64,000 bases of DNA, from NCBI GenBank assembly GCA_035578905.1, contig JAQJVL010002575.1, positions 27,148 through 91,147 of the forward strand, read 5' to 3'. The notes below the pieces were generated by a model. The model was not told where the DNA came from, did not search any database, and saw only the letters and a program-made list of their open reading frames with translations. Position numbers and translations under genes: made by a program. Source of the stretch: Stictocephala bisonia. Lineage: Eukaryota > Arthropoda > Insecta > Hemiptera > Membracidae. Of this stretch, positions 23,963-35,880 are shown piece after piece; positions within the stretch are counted from its first letter, which is position 1; each line of letters begins with the position of its first letter.

Positions 23963-26786
23963 GAGGGCAGATACATAAATAAGCGCCAATCTGCTAAAAG
24001 ATTCAAAAGACTGGCCAAAGAATTCAAGCTGTGAATCATTCCCCAGGCGCAAGAGACGAGGTATCGTGCTATGGTACCCATAAGCAGTTGGATAGTGGTG
24101 CTTTGCAAAAGTTTGAGTCAGCCGAGTGTGACGTGGAACATGGATGTCAATCCGCTGGAGAGTTTCAGGACAATCAACCAGCCCATTCACAATCTTGAAC
24201 AAGAAGAACAGGTCCAGGGCTATTCTTCTGGCCATAAGAGAGATAAGCCCATAGTGATCAGCAACCTGCCGAACATCAACATCCAGGTAGTTCTGTCCAT
24301 CTCTGACACCCAACAGACGAAGAAAACGCTTTTCAACCAGATTGAGGGAACAGCAGTGGCCGATCGAGGTTCCCAAATAGTGGAGCCATATTCTAAGATA
24401 GGGCGCACAAGAGTCACATACAAACACTTCAAAGTCTCAGGGGAGAAAGCATTTCTAGAAGCTCGAGCTATAAGTCCCAGAACCCTGGTCACTCTAGCAC
24501 AAGTTTTTAAGACATGTTCGCCAGGATCAAGGTCAGGTGTGAAAAACACTACCAGGTCCTTTACCACAGTCACTCTCTTCAACACTGATCCACGAAGGCT
24601 GTAGACGAATGGAATTGGCAGTTTAGATCTTCCAAAGGTCATAACCTGACATTTAGACGCGTTCAGGTGCATGGCATTCACTTCACACCACTGAGCGACA
24701 TAGTCCAAATTCTTCTGAAGCAAATGCTGGTTGCAAACTGACAAAACTTCATAGTAGATCTTAATGTCGTCAGCAAAAAGAACAAACTTACAGTCCAAGA
24801 GACTACCAATGTCGTTGATAAATAGGCTAAACAAAAAAGGGCCCAGAAGAGACCCCTGAGGCACTCCTGACGTCACTCATACCACAGCAGCCAAGAGAAA
24901 GGAAGCAAACTTGACCTGCAGTGTTCGTCCAGACAAATAACTCTGAATCCACTGGAGTAGTGGGCCAGTGAATCCAAGGGCTCTGAGCCTGGCAACAAGA
25001 TGATAATGACTGACTCTGTCAAACGCCTTAGAGAAATGCAAATAAATACAGTTCACTTGATGATGTCGTTAAAAGGCAGAGTATACATAGTTAGTGAAGG
25101 CGCAAAGGTTCGTGACTGTAGACCTTCACGGTCTGAACCCATACTGCTCAGCAATGAAAACATTCTTGAATGTGTAGGACAGGAAATCCAGGATCAAAGC
25201 CTCAAAGACCTTAGCAAGCACAGACTGCAAAACTATAGGTCTGTAATTGACAACATCAGACATATCACCAGACTTGTGCACAGGCACAAGATATCCATGC
25301 TTGAGAACATCAGGGAAGCAACCCACTCTCAAGAGCTGATTAAAGTACATGGCGAGATGAGGAGCCATAACAGAAGAACATGATTTAAGAACAAGAGGGG
25401 TTATATTATCAGGCCCAGCACCCTTGGAGCCATCAAGACAACAAGACAACAAAGCTTCCGTTCAACCTCTACAGCAGATATGTACACAGATGAGACACTT
25501 ATATTAGACTCATACACATAATCATTATTGCAATTAGATGGAAGTGCATAGACCGTAGCAAAATAGTCAGCAAATAGTTCACACATCTGTGAAGGTTCTT
25601 CCACTGAGACTTGGTCATGAATAAGCTTACTAGGGGTAGTATTGACCTTACACAATGACTTAATGTGACCCCAAAATGACTTAGGATTTCCTTTAACATC
25701 AGCATCAACTTTCCTCATGTAATTACCATAGCAAATCTCAGTCAAGGTCTTGCATTGACTACGAACAGCTCTGAAAGAACAATAATCCACATGAGACAGG
25801 CTCATTTTATATTTCCTGTGCAACATTTTTTTTCTAATGACGAGAGCTCTAAGATCAGATGAAAACCAAGACGGAAAATTGGACCTCGTCTTCCTCACTA
25901 GAGGAGAGTTTTGACATACACAGTCACCAAGCTCTCGACAAAACTGTGTGAAGGCGTCAAGTACATTTTCTTCATTAAGGATTGGATAGTTCAGTAATTC
26001 GATCCATTGACGAGCCCCATCAACATTACACTTTCGCAAGTTCGGGATATAGATAACACGATCCGAAGATTTAGAGCACTCAAAAGGTACAGAAAACTCA
26101 AGTGCGGGATGGTAACCCTCCTGAGACAATAAGGGGTCAGAAGCAGCCCTAACCAAGACGGGACTTACAGAAGAGAACACAAGGTCCAATAAGACACCAC
26201 GTGAGTTAAATACAGAATTAACTTGAATAGTCTGGATAAAGTGAGCCATATTGAGCAAGTGCTCAGATGCAGCATTAACAGGAACACACTCTGGAAGAGA
26301 CCACTCTATATCAGGTTGATTGAAATCTCCGACAAGGATGACCTTAGTATCTGGTTGGCATGAAGCGTAGACCTCTTCAACAGCATCACAATAACATGAA
26401 TACAAGAGGCTCGGAGATTGAGGGGGAATGTAGATGCCTCCAATAAGAAGAGGTTGACCAGAAATGCGGGCCGAGACAAAAACGCACTCAACATTGTTCA
26501 CCGAAGTCACAACTGCAGAAGACGGGAGGCTTTCATGGACAGCAACAAGAACTCCACCTCCAGACTCTTTATTACTTGTATCGCCAGATATATCCTTGCG
26601 ATAAACGTTGTATTTGTTTAATCCAAGCTCAGATGTTAGAATATCGAATGTAAAATTTGTTTCAACTAATATTATTAAATCATAGATACATGAACAAACA
26701 GCTTTCCTCAAGAGATTAATCTTACCCCGAAGACCATTAACGTTTTGGTAATAAGCATTTACAGACCCATCACCATGAGCCCTCAA
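23951..26786 (-). pseudogene. LINE ORF2: endonuclease-reverse transcriptase, broken
   Basis: From its right end the first piece (26786-25401, 461 codons) is an AP-type endonuclease: QNVNGLRGK at residues 14-22, VETNF at 41-45, GGIYIPP at 116-122, VGDFNQPDIEW at 152-162, and a terminal GYHPALEF. Reverse transcriptase follows in other frames: KGAGPDNITPLVLK and VPVHKSGD...NYRPI (25452-25126), YLHFSKAFDRVSH (about 25050-25010), SGVPQGSLLGP (about 24870) and FADDIKIYYEV (about 24780), then HLNASKCQVMTFGR and a C-terminal region ending SALATT at 23951. Frame changes occur near 25430, 25125 and 24400, and there is an in-frame stop near 24880. The catalytic motif normally reads YLDFSKAFD; here the first Asp is His (CAT for GAT). 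ORF2 has no ATG: TTG at 26786 overlaps the ORF1 stop as TTGA. Confidence 0.9.
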
Positions 26787-27587
26787 TCGTTTTTTGACAG
26801 AGATACAATAGAGGGTATTCCATTTCTGTATCTTATAGTAAGGTCTCTTTCACCGAGCTTAATACGATCATTGAGTTTAGCTCTTAGAGAGTTCAAAAAT
26901 GTACGCTCATGAGCTGTTCTATCCCGAGAAACAGTAACCAAGGAGAACTCATTATTAGCATCCTTAAGCCCAGCCTTAGAGAATCTCTCCAGAAACGAAT
27001 TAACCTCAACCGCAGATTTAAAAATGATCTTCAATGGGCGGACATTGTTCTTATTTGGACGTCCAATTCTAAATAGTTTAATATCATCCAAATTGTAAGT
27101 GATTCATATGGCCTGTCCAGCTAACTGACTCAGCTAACTCAGCTAACTGACCCTTATCATGATTGATCCTAGCATTGAGATCCTTGCTTCGGCTTTCAGG
27201 CAGTTTATAGACAATAACATTGAGGGCTCGTCTATTGCGATCGCTAATTTCACTGATAACATCATCTAAGCAATGATCAGGTGCATTTTCTCCAGCCTGT
27301 AAGGACTTTACTTTAAGCTCCAGATCATCAACACGAGCCTCAACGCCAGCAAGACGTGTTTCAATACTCTCTCTCAGCTTATCTATTCCATTGCTTATAG
27401 AATTATCTTCATCCTTAGTCGCTAATTTAGAGACACTATCAATGAGGCCGGACAACTGGTTAGACAGTTTCTTCACAAGCGGATTATCATCAACTGAGGT
27501 ACAATCGACTCGGTTGCAGGACCATTTAATGCCATTGTCTGAGTCCAAAACTATAATTTGACATACAGGGCATGAAGCACTAGACAT
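26783..27587 (-). pseudogene. LINE ORF1 (zinc-binding, coiled-coil, nucleic-acid binding), one frameshift
   Basis: ATG at 27587. Residues 5-29 carry CPVC and SCNRVDC, a Cys-rich PHD-like zinc motif. Residues 35-110 are heptad-like (LVKKLSNQLSGLIDSVSKLA; GVEARVDDLELKVKSL) and predict a coiled coil. RRALNVIVYKLPES (about 138-151) begins the RRM-like domain common in jockey/CR1 ORF1 proteins. Near 27095 the frame changes: the first frame ends HLQFG and the protein resumes KLFRIGRPNKNNVRPLKIIF in the next frame, finishing VSLSKND at 26783. A short repeated motif (AGCTAACTGACTCAGCTAAC) at the break suggests a slippage duplication caused the shift. Confidence 0.85.
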
Positions 27588-28150
27588 GATGAAAAATTGG
27601 GAAGTGATCTATAGTATGAATGGATTAAAGCCAAGTTAGATAACTACATAAATGCCCGCTGTTAGCTACTCGATCCACCAACAGCGGAGCACTATATATA
27701 GTTTGCAGTAATAATCAACAGGCTTTTAGTGACTTCAAGAAGAGTTAAATTGGTTATCCAGGAACTGAACAGGTTTCTTAGGAACAAACAGGCTGCATGC
27801 AAAAAGTCGTGCCACAAAAAATATGCAGATAGTGATGCGACTGCCTATGACTAAAGCAGAAGAATATACCGCACTGACTAAATGACTGAATCAGGAATAA
27901 GATCAGATCACCGTCTGCTCTGGAAAGCCAATCTGTACACGTAAATTAACTAATCAGGTATAAATATTTCAATAAATCTATCTATTCAGTCAACTCACGC
28001 CAAATACAGGAGCAAAATATCACAAGTTCTTACACACTACACCACTAAATAGGTAAGACTGACATAAATACACTTTACTGGCAAGAAGAGTACGTTACTA
28101 TTTAAAGTGACATCCAAAGACAAAAAAAATAAATAAATAAATAAAAAAAA

Positions 28151-29179
28151 AAAAATGACACTATCTAAGGAATAGTTGGCCTTAGTTTGTAACAATGACT
28201 ACATTCGCTCGTCTACACTCATCACACTCATTCGAAATCCATTTTCACCCATATCTTGACGATCGGCGTCTTATGAATAAATAAAAAATAAAACATGTTT
28301 ACTATTCTAGTACATAACTTATCAAATATTGTATGTACAGTATATCATACTATTAAAAAAAAAATACATATTAAAGTAATGTGGTTGGTAAAACCTGTAG
28401 ATCAATGCATCAATGTAAGATTGGCGCTGAAATCTCAGCAGCCTACACACGTACAGTAGGTATTGTCCCTTGCGCCCCCCTCCCCTCCCGTAAAGACATG
28501 ATGAATAGGTTATACTAATCCCAGTGTCCCAGCCACTAGCCTTTGGAACGGCTTTTGACACCCTGCTATACGATGAGAGAATACAATTTCTAGGGTGTAT
28601 TCTCTAATTAATATAACATATTGTCCTTAAGAGTATTTTAATATACAATACTATTAAAACCACTATGTAATATAACGTTACAATTGGAATATATTTCCAT
28701 ATATTTACTGTTTAAGTTTTCGTCTTACAAATTAATACATTAGGTCTATAATTTAATATAATATTATTATGAAAATTCTTCAAGTCAGGCAAACGTGACT
28801 GCAATATTAATGATATCTTAATAGTTGATAATAATAGTTGATAATAATAATTGATCTAGTTTTATTTTTATCTGTTTTTCTCTTATAATACATAAAATTG
28901 ATGTAATAAAATAAAAATATTATACAAAAAGATATAGTTTATTTACCTTATATTGCAAACTTGCCAAAATCTGTAAATCTTCAACTATGAATGCATATAT
29001 TTATTTCATACGATTACACCATTTTACATAGGTAATACAGTTTTAAGTAAGATGATTCCAATAATTTCTTGTGTAGTAAATAAATTAAAGCATACAGTTC
29101 ACTAACCAAAGTACTTAAAGAGTTCTCTTTCAAAAGTTACCTAAAACATGGCGAAGAAATCAACATGATCGGATTTGCT
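28151..29179. other. Spacer without recognised gene
   Basis: Begins with a moderately complex stretch (28190-28280) that could still be LINE leader. A pyrimidine-rich GC island (CCCCCCTCCCCTCCCG) is at about 28474-28490, and a short hairpin AGAGAATACA...TGTATTCTCT at about 28575-28604. The rest is AT-rich. No gene is supported. Confidence 0.45.
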
Positions 29180-29425
29180 ATTTCTCAGGTGATGGAGACG
29201 TGGTACTGATCTGTGGTAGGAATACAGTGTTTGATAATATTTCTTTCCAAACGGATGATTTGTTCTAGGCAATCTTGACTAGCGAAAATCTATTCTCCAA
29301 GTAGGTAACGGTAATCCACTGTAGCTGTGACAATCTTCTTGAGAAGAGGTAAGTCATTGACCTTGTGCCTGGTGCTCTGAGATTGAAGACCAAAATGACG
29401 GCTGATGTCCTCGCTATAATCAATA
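29180..29425 (-). pseudogene. Coding-like fragment of unknown family
   Basis: The minus strand reads SEDISRHFGLQSQSTRHKVN, then DLPLLKKIVTATVDYRYLLG, one stop, then IFASQDCLEQIIRLERNIIK and HCIPTTDQYHVSIT before a second stop. Composition and low stop density over about 80 codons in an AT-rich region suggest former coding sequence. I do not recognise the protein. The PLE-like motif just to its right (29495-29530) hints at a transposon origin, but that link is a guess. Confidence 0.35.
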
Positions 29426-29439
29426 ACGGTTCTTTTATT

Positions 29440-29545
29440 AAAAAATTAAGACAATTTAGTAAGAGATAGATTTATAAAAAACTTAAGAAATGATTTCGCA
29501 CCAACGTTTTCGTTGGTCGAGTCTTCATGATAATATTTATACTAC
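29440..29545 (-). repeat. Candidate decayed PLE-type tail motif
   Basis: On the minus strand: ATGAAGACTCGACCAACG, then AAAA, then CGTTGGTGCGAAATC. The hairpin CCAACG-AAAA-CGTTGG is perfect. GAAGA...GCGAAAT resembles the conserved tail of many PLEs, where a hammerhead-like core is often found, but here the leading CTGA is ATGA and the stem does not close correctly next to GAAA. Confidence 0.3.
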
Positions 29546-30009
29546 AATAATCCCCCTAAGTTATTTTATATGTAGTTGTATGTTGGTTTATATATATATA
29601 GTATAGTTTAGTATATCTATACTAATTTATACTATTACATGAAGGAACATATACTCCGTATTTATACGACAAGACTTAATTTCCTCATATCATCACCAGG
29701 CTGTAAGCAAACTTGTATGTCGGGTACATAGTTAAGTAAAAGCCTATTTATGATAGGCTATTATCAGTTCACCTAACTTTGTAGGCTGGTTCTCAACTTT
29801 GTACTAAGTTTGCTTAGAGTTTCAAACTTGAATAATCCAGTTAAGCTTAACTTGGCATCTTAAATGATTGTTTTGAATAACGTTTTCTGTTCTGGACATT
29901 GAAAACAATGTGTGGTTCTTTTAAATAATGAAGTCAATTATAGATACGTTACGGTTTTTCCAGCTACTAATTATTAATTTAAAAATATACAAAAACTATA
30001 TTGCATACT
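29546..30009. other. AT-rich sequence without recognised feature
   Basis: Includes an (AT)n/TATAGTATAG tract at about 29590-29635. Nothing else is supported. Confidence 0.5.
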
Positions 30010-30310
30010 TGGACAAAATTCCAACAGTCTTTAGGCATTAATAAAAATAAAAATATCAAGTGATCTCCTGTTACAAAATCCATCAATCCTAAATCCAATC
30101 CGTAGTCATTTAAGACCTGTCTCACTGATACTATTTATGATAGCTAAACTCTCCGTAAAACAGCGCAGGGAGCTTTCTGTAACTATGTGATCCATTGTTC
30201 GGTTAGACTTACCGCAATCACATGACTGATCTAGTGGCAATCCCCGTTTGTATTTCCAGTAGTTACATCTGCCCATTACAGTTCCGAACGCATTCAAATG
30301 AGTTCATTCA
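30010..30310 (-). pseudogene. 3' fragment of LINE family 2
   Basis: The minus strand reads RCNYWKYKRGLPLDQSCDCG and TMDHIVTESSLRCFTESLA, matching closely the C-terminus of the LINE remnant at 35.6 kb (RCNYWKYKCGL-VDQSCDCG, TTDHIVSECHLHCFTEGLA). The 3' flanks match as well (GGAGATCACTTGATATTTTT; TTTTGTCCAA), so this is a 5'-truncated copy including the 3' untranslated end near 30010. The Cys/His pattern is the terminal zinc-knuckle-like motif of the ORF2 protein. Confidence 0.8.
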
Positions 30311-33300
30311 ATACGTGGAGTTTTAACTTTTTTCGTTCATTAAAACTACTTGTGGGGTGAACGACTAATTGTTGTTCACGTCTATAGCAAATATTTAAAG
30401 ATGTACGTACATTCAGGGTATTTCTAAACGAGCATCAAATATGGTAAATGGACTGTCATGAATTTGTGATCTCCCACCTATGGCAGCTACCACACAAATG
30501 AAATTAACGAATCAGTTCAATACTAGTCAAGTGATTGAGCTCACTGAATGTAAAGGTAACAGCTGTATTGGACCATGATTTAAGTGACCATTTTTAAAGG
30601 ATATTTCAAACGTGGACTTTGATATAAAACCGATACAGCCAAGACACAACTCATGGCAGACGGGGAACTAAATATAATCAGCCACTAGATACAAACTTGT
30701 TTTATAGTCATAAGGTAAGGTAATTAAAATAAAATTGTATATTTGTAAAAATATACAATAAAACATTAGTATAGGCACATAAAATAAAATGTGCCTATAC
30801 TAAATTTGTACTAGACAGCACGCACCGTTGGAGGAGTATATATTTAGCTTTGGTTCTTAATTAATAAACAGATGTTTGTTTAGTCCTGCACTATCGTATT
30901 TACTTTCATCTTTCGGATATATTAGAATATACTTCTAGAACATGAAGACGAAGACCCATTTAATAATTCCAAATGATACTGGTTGTAATATTCTAAAAAT
31001 TCTTTTCAATAACTCGCCTATTCATTCTGCAGCAAATTTATAGTGGTAGCAGTGCAACAAATAAACCATTAACCATATTCATTAAATTTAATTAATTATA
31101 AACTCGATAACGAGCCATTATCATTTTTTAATTGTTTCTCAAAGTCTTGCCGATTAAAAAAAAATTTAAGTCAATTTATGGATTATCAATCCGTCTACCT
31201 AAGATTGACTTGGCAGTTATCCACAACTACCACGTAAGAAGTTACCTAAAGACACTTAATGAGTCCCCTCTTTTCATAGAAGTAACTTTTCAGATATATT
31301 CGAATATCTATGACAATCACTCTTGTGGTGGGGACTATAAAATATATGACCTATTATCAGTTAGTGTTAACACTATAAGTAGTCTTTTCAGTGGATGTTA
31401 TCTGTATGAACACTGTTACAGAAGTCTACGTCCTTATTGGAATGAAGATATTTGGACGTTTTTGAGTAAGGAAGAGCTCTGAGGATCAGGCATTTCAGTT
31501 AGCAGGTGACTCACACACACGAGAAGTCATGTCTTTCTGTCCCTGCTATTTGTCTATTGACTAGTGTTCCTTTGTAGGGACCAATCAACCTTAGCAAACA
31601 TCAAAACCTACCTTTATTATTTACTCTCCTTCATTTTACTTTCATTCACTCAATATTTACGTTTAGCGTCGTAATGATAGACAGTATTAAACATTTAAAT
31701 ACCTGAACATTGAATATCATACCTGGTTTTTGTGGTAAATAAAGGAATAGAACAATAGGCATGCATTCTTTTCATTTTTGTTTTAAGTAAATCAAAATAG
31801 ATAAAATTGCAATAATTGGTTGTTGAAATACAGATCCTATCTATCAAAAAGGCTAAGATAATAAATAATACCTATACACTTTCCAAGCCACTTCCATTTA
31901 GTTGGAGTTTAAAAGTAAAACAAACATTTCTTTAGAGAAAACCCTGATACTCAGGGTTGTAAACATAAACACTACATACAGAAATAAACAAGTACGACCA
32001 AACAGAAATAAACACACAGAGAGAAACAAGCTAAATTCATTACATTTCTCTGTTCACAGGTGGTGAAAAAGTTTATCAAAGGTTACGAGTTTCACGTACT
32101 TAGCTCTCAAGTAACACGTGCTTAAATGTTTTAATGAAGTGGGGAACAGCTTTTTACTAACAGTTTCGATTTGTCTTAAGATTGTTGAAGATTCCATCTA
32201 TGTCATATCTTTTACCTTTCCAAATATCAAATGTTTATATTTGTTTTACTATACCTTGTCTAGTTATTATCATTTGTCATAACATTTCTTTTAATCTACT
32301 CATTATGTCTACTCTTATATTTTTATCTTACAACCCATTTTATTCTGGTACATATTATATTTAACAAATCAATTATTTGCTTTTTTGTCCATTTTCTTTC
32401 AACACTTGTAGCATTTGATACCGAATATTCTAAATTTGCTATTAGTGTCATTTACAAATATATTTTTAAAAAAGAATAATTTTAAAAATTACATTTATGA
32501 AGTGTTGACACACTAGTTGATGTGGTTAACTTTCAAGAGGTTAACTTTCATATGATGATTTGTTATCCTTATTATCTGTCATGCGTAAAATCATTCTGTT
32601 AAAACGATATGCCATATGTGACCTTCACTTTCTATTAAAATTCGTTTTGAACGAAGTTATGGAGTTCAGTGGACCTCCCATGCTACTTGTAATTAAATAT
32701 TTCATGCCATAAACAGCCACTCGTTATTAAATATGACTACCTGTTGAGATATTTTTATGGTTGTTGGGATGTTACAGTCCAAATTTCAAAAAGTTCAGTA
32801 CTAAGAAATTCGGAAACAATCTGTGAGTGAAATCAGTCGAGCTTTTCATTAAAGTTAGCTGAAAAGATAACTATTTTTTCAAACTTTATAAATAGATTAT
32901 ATAATAAATACTAAACATTATAATTCCATAAATTATCAGATTGTTGTTAGGTTTTCAATTATTGCGTGTTTTTCACATAGAATTTATTAGTTAGTTTTAT
33001 TTTATAAATATTAAAAAAAAAAAACATATTTAGTGATAAAGAATAATAATTACAGAAGCAAAGACAATAATGTGGAAAGACAAATATTAAACTTTCCATG
33101 TGAAACTTGAAAAATATCTTGAATTCTTGTTTTCCTTAATGTGAACACACAGCATAGCTACATTCTTTGCTGTAGGGGCTAGCTGATATTTATGCCATGT
33201 AATTCTAACCCTACGTACGTATTGGTAGAAACCATACGTATTGTGTCATGTATTTTTAAATGAAACACAGATCAGTCTTTACCGAAAAATATATGCATTA

Positions 33301-34267
33301 AATGTAGTTATTTAAAAAAAAATTGTAATACAAACGTGGATAAACATATTTATTAAATGTGTAAGTAAAAAAATTTTATAATATGTTTACAGAAAGAATT
33401 ATAAATATTTTAAAGTCTTGTTTAGAAAGGAATAATATACATCCTCACCTTGTAAAAAAATGTTTATGTTTAAAAAGAAATGTACTCAGTCATCCTGACA
33501 TCTTAAACACCATCAATCTCCTGGCCCTGTATTAGAAGGGATAACATCTACCCACCTACTTAGTGTCGTTAGCTTAAAGGTGTATTAAATTACTGTTTAT
33601 ATTAAAATTAAATTTTAGAAAACACAACCTAAAACCTAAAAAAATAACATTATAAAACACATATTAAAATATATGATATTATTATAATTGTACATATATG
33701 ATATTATAAGATTAGTAATTCATATGTATAATATATACTTGTTTTTATTTATTTAATTTCAGTCTTATTTTTATTTGAGTCTTAAATTAAAAAAAATCAT
33801 CAAGGAATTAATTATTGTTTTTTATCTCATCATAATTCATTTTATTAACTTTATTGAATTAAATCATAATACTTACATCTAAATAATAATTTATTTTAAG
33901 TATGTAGCATGTTCTGAGTCATTAAATCATCACCAAACAGCCATTGGTTCATCCGGATACAAACAGTTAGGCTAGATAATTTAGACACATTTACTAGGCC
34001 TAGTACTTTGGGAGCCCTGAACTACGGTATTTTCCATTGGTATTAAAATAATAGTTTAGCTATTATTTTCAGCTAGATTTATCTCCAGTATGCTGAGGTC
34101 GTTTAACAATGTGTCTTATTCTTATATATTTTAATTACAAATATTTTACTAGGCATTGGTATTAAAGTAGAGAGAAAATAGAATTCGGGTCAAACTAAAA
34201 ACCTTTTCATAAATTGAGTTAATTGAATAATAACTTATACATTTAAAATGGCTAATAATCCTTGCGA
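30311..34267. other. AT-rich sequence without recognised gene
   Basis: Perfect short inverted repeat AGTATAGGCACAT...ATGTGCCTATACT at about 30768-30801, next to a smaller hairpin around 30735-30760. A 116-codon frame at 31132-31482 starts with TTG and includes CYRSLRPYWNEDIWTFLSKE. It is one of the more protein-like short frames but unrecognised, with LINE linker regions a weak possibility. A second frame at 32182-32364 is AT-driven hydrophobic. The remainder shows nothing. Confidence 0.4.
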
Positions 34268-35880
34268 TTTATTAACAGACCAACTGTTCTGAAGCCTGGA
34301 AAATATCCTGAATGAGTGTAAATTTACCACCGTATATCTCTTCTTAGTGTTTTTTATAAGTTGCTGGAAAGACTGTATAACAGAATATCAGCCTTTCTTG
34401 ATCCTAATGTTCCAGTTGAGCAGGCTGGTTTTCGCCCCGGCCAAAGTTTTGCGACCAGATCCTGGCTCTGACATTATTTATTGAGAATGCGTTTGGGGAA
34501 ACAAACTAAAAAAAACTGCAGCTTTTGTTGATCTCACAGTGGCTTATGACACAGTTTGGAGCCAAGGTTTGTTATTAAAGTTCTACAGCCTCCTTCCCTT
34601 TCTCTTACTTTTGCGACTTCTAGAGTCAGTTCTCAGTGCCAGGCTAATAAAAGTTTATATTGGTCGTGAGCTCATATTGACAGCTGAATGATGGTCTGCC
34701 ACAGGGGTTCGTATTTACTACAAGTTTATTTAACGTATATACTGCTGACATGCCAATAACCAAGTCAAGAAAGTTTATATATGCAGATGATATTGCTTTA
34801 ACTTATAAAAACAAGGACTTCACAGCTACTGAAGAAACACAACAAACGATCTTGCAACCCTCGAAGAATATTTTAGAACCTGAAAATTAAATCCTAGCCC
34901 ATCAAAAAACGAAGTAGTCGACTGGCTAATCGAAAATTAAACATAAATATAAATTTCATAAAAATCATTGTGTAAAATTCCACCACAATGATCATCCCCA
35001 GTACCTGGAAGTAGCGTTAGATCGGTAGCTGACGTTAAAATCCATCTAAAAAAAACAGTAGCTAAAATTAAAACCAGGGCAAATGTACTACATTATATTG
35101 CTGGAACAACTTGGGGAGCCAACGCACACATCCTGCGTACTACTGCTTTGTCACTGGTATACAGCTGCTAAATACAGTGCTCCCGCATGGCTAAATAGCG
35201 CACATACAAAAGCGATTTATGTCCATCTTAAAAGGGCCATGAAAGCTATTAGTGGTACTCTCATGGCAACTCCAATACCTAGGCTCCCCGTACTGTGCAA
35301 TATAGCTCCTCCAGAAATAATACGTCAGGAGGCACTACGTAAAGAATTCAATGAGATCTTGAATGCCCCACACCTTCCCATTACCCAGGATCTCCCACGT
35401 CAGAACAGTCGCTTAAAATCTCGAAATCCACCTCTACGTACTAATTTCCAATTGAGCACATCAAATTTCTCACTTAATAATAGCTGGGCAATAGTGTGAA
35501 ACAGTTTTGATGGACGAAATAAGTTCCTTATTAACGATCCATCAATACCTGTAGGTGGGATGAACCTCCCTCGTAGGGAATGGACATTACTGAATCGGTT
35601 CCGAACTGGAGTGGGCAGATGTAACTACTGGAAATACAAATGTGGATTGATAGTAGATCAGTCATGTGATTGCGGGGAGTATATCCAAACAACGGATCAC
35701 ATAGTTTCAGAGTGCCACTTGCACTGTTTTACGGAGGGATTAGCTAGCATAAATAGAATCAGTGAGGCAGGTCTTAAATGGCTTGATGGACTGGATTTAG
35801 CTTTGTAACATGAGATCATTTGTTATTTATTTATTTATTTTTAATTTTTACTATAGTTTAACGACTTTTTGACTTTTTGT
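34268..35880 (+). pseudogene. LINE family 2, reverse transcriptase and C-terminus, many frameshifts
   Basis: Plus-strand pieces in order: PTVLKPGK and a YRPISLLSVFYKLLERLY-like segment (34270-34380), VEQAGFRPGQ (about 34415), AAFVDLTVAYDTVW (about 34525, catalytic Asp present), a damaged PQG region near 34700, KFIYADDIALTYKNKDF (about 34770), ending in an open 138-codon frame (35083-35499) with WGANAHILRTT-type sequence upstream, SAPAWLNSAHTKAIYVHLKR and IPRLPVLCNIAPPEIIRQEA. Last comes REWTLLNRFRTGVGRCNYWK with CDCGEYIQTTDHIVSEC (35560-35808). These are endonuclease-type LINE reverse transcriptase and terminal zinc-knuckle motifs. The endonuclease and ORF1 are missing, and numerous stops and shifts show old decay. 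The 3' end is a (TTTA)n-rich stretch near 35820-35850. Confidence 0.85.

Larger units (their letters stand above)
23215..28150 (-). mobile_element. Nearly complete, inactive non-LTR retrotransposon (LINE), jockey/CR1-like group
   Basis: Minus-strand element with ORF1 (27587-26783), ORF2 (26786-23951) and a 3' region containing a 315-bp tandem duplication. The 5' leader is probably 27588-28150; the right boundary is uncertain, and an A-rich tract at about 28120-28157 lies near it. The left boundary is near 23215-23333, possibly ending in the (TTA)n seen on the plus strand. GC content is clearly higher than the flanks. Several frameshifts and a stop break both ORFs. The endonuclease and reverse transcriptase order is that of jockey/CR1-type elements; I cannot assign a clade with confidence. 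Confidence 0.85.

Noticed and set aside
24071..25383. Plus-strand open frames of 177 and 127 codons
   Set aside because: They lie opposite the minus-strand LINE ORF2, whose motifs are recognisable, and are antisense shadows.
28120..28157. A-rich tract as a poly-A tail of a plus-strand retrotransposed gene
   Set aside because: No coding sequence in plus orientation precedes it; it abuts the 5' side of the minus-strand LINE and is probably simple sequence.
31132..31482. 116-codon frame as a gene
   Set aside because: It starts with TTG, has no recognised domain, and has no splice or promoter signal that I can defend; it is described only in the spacer note.
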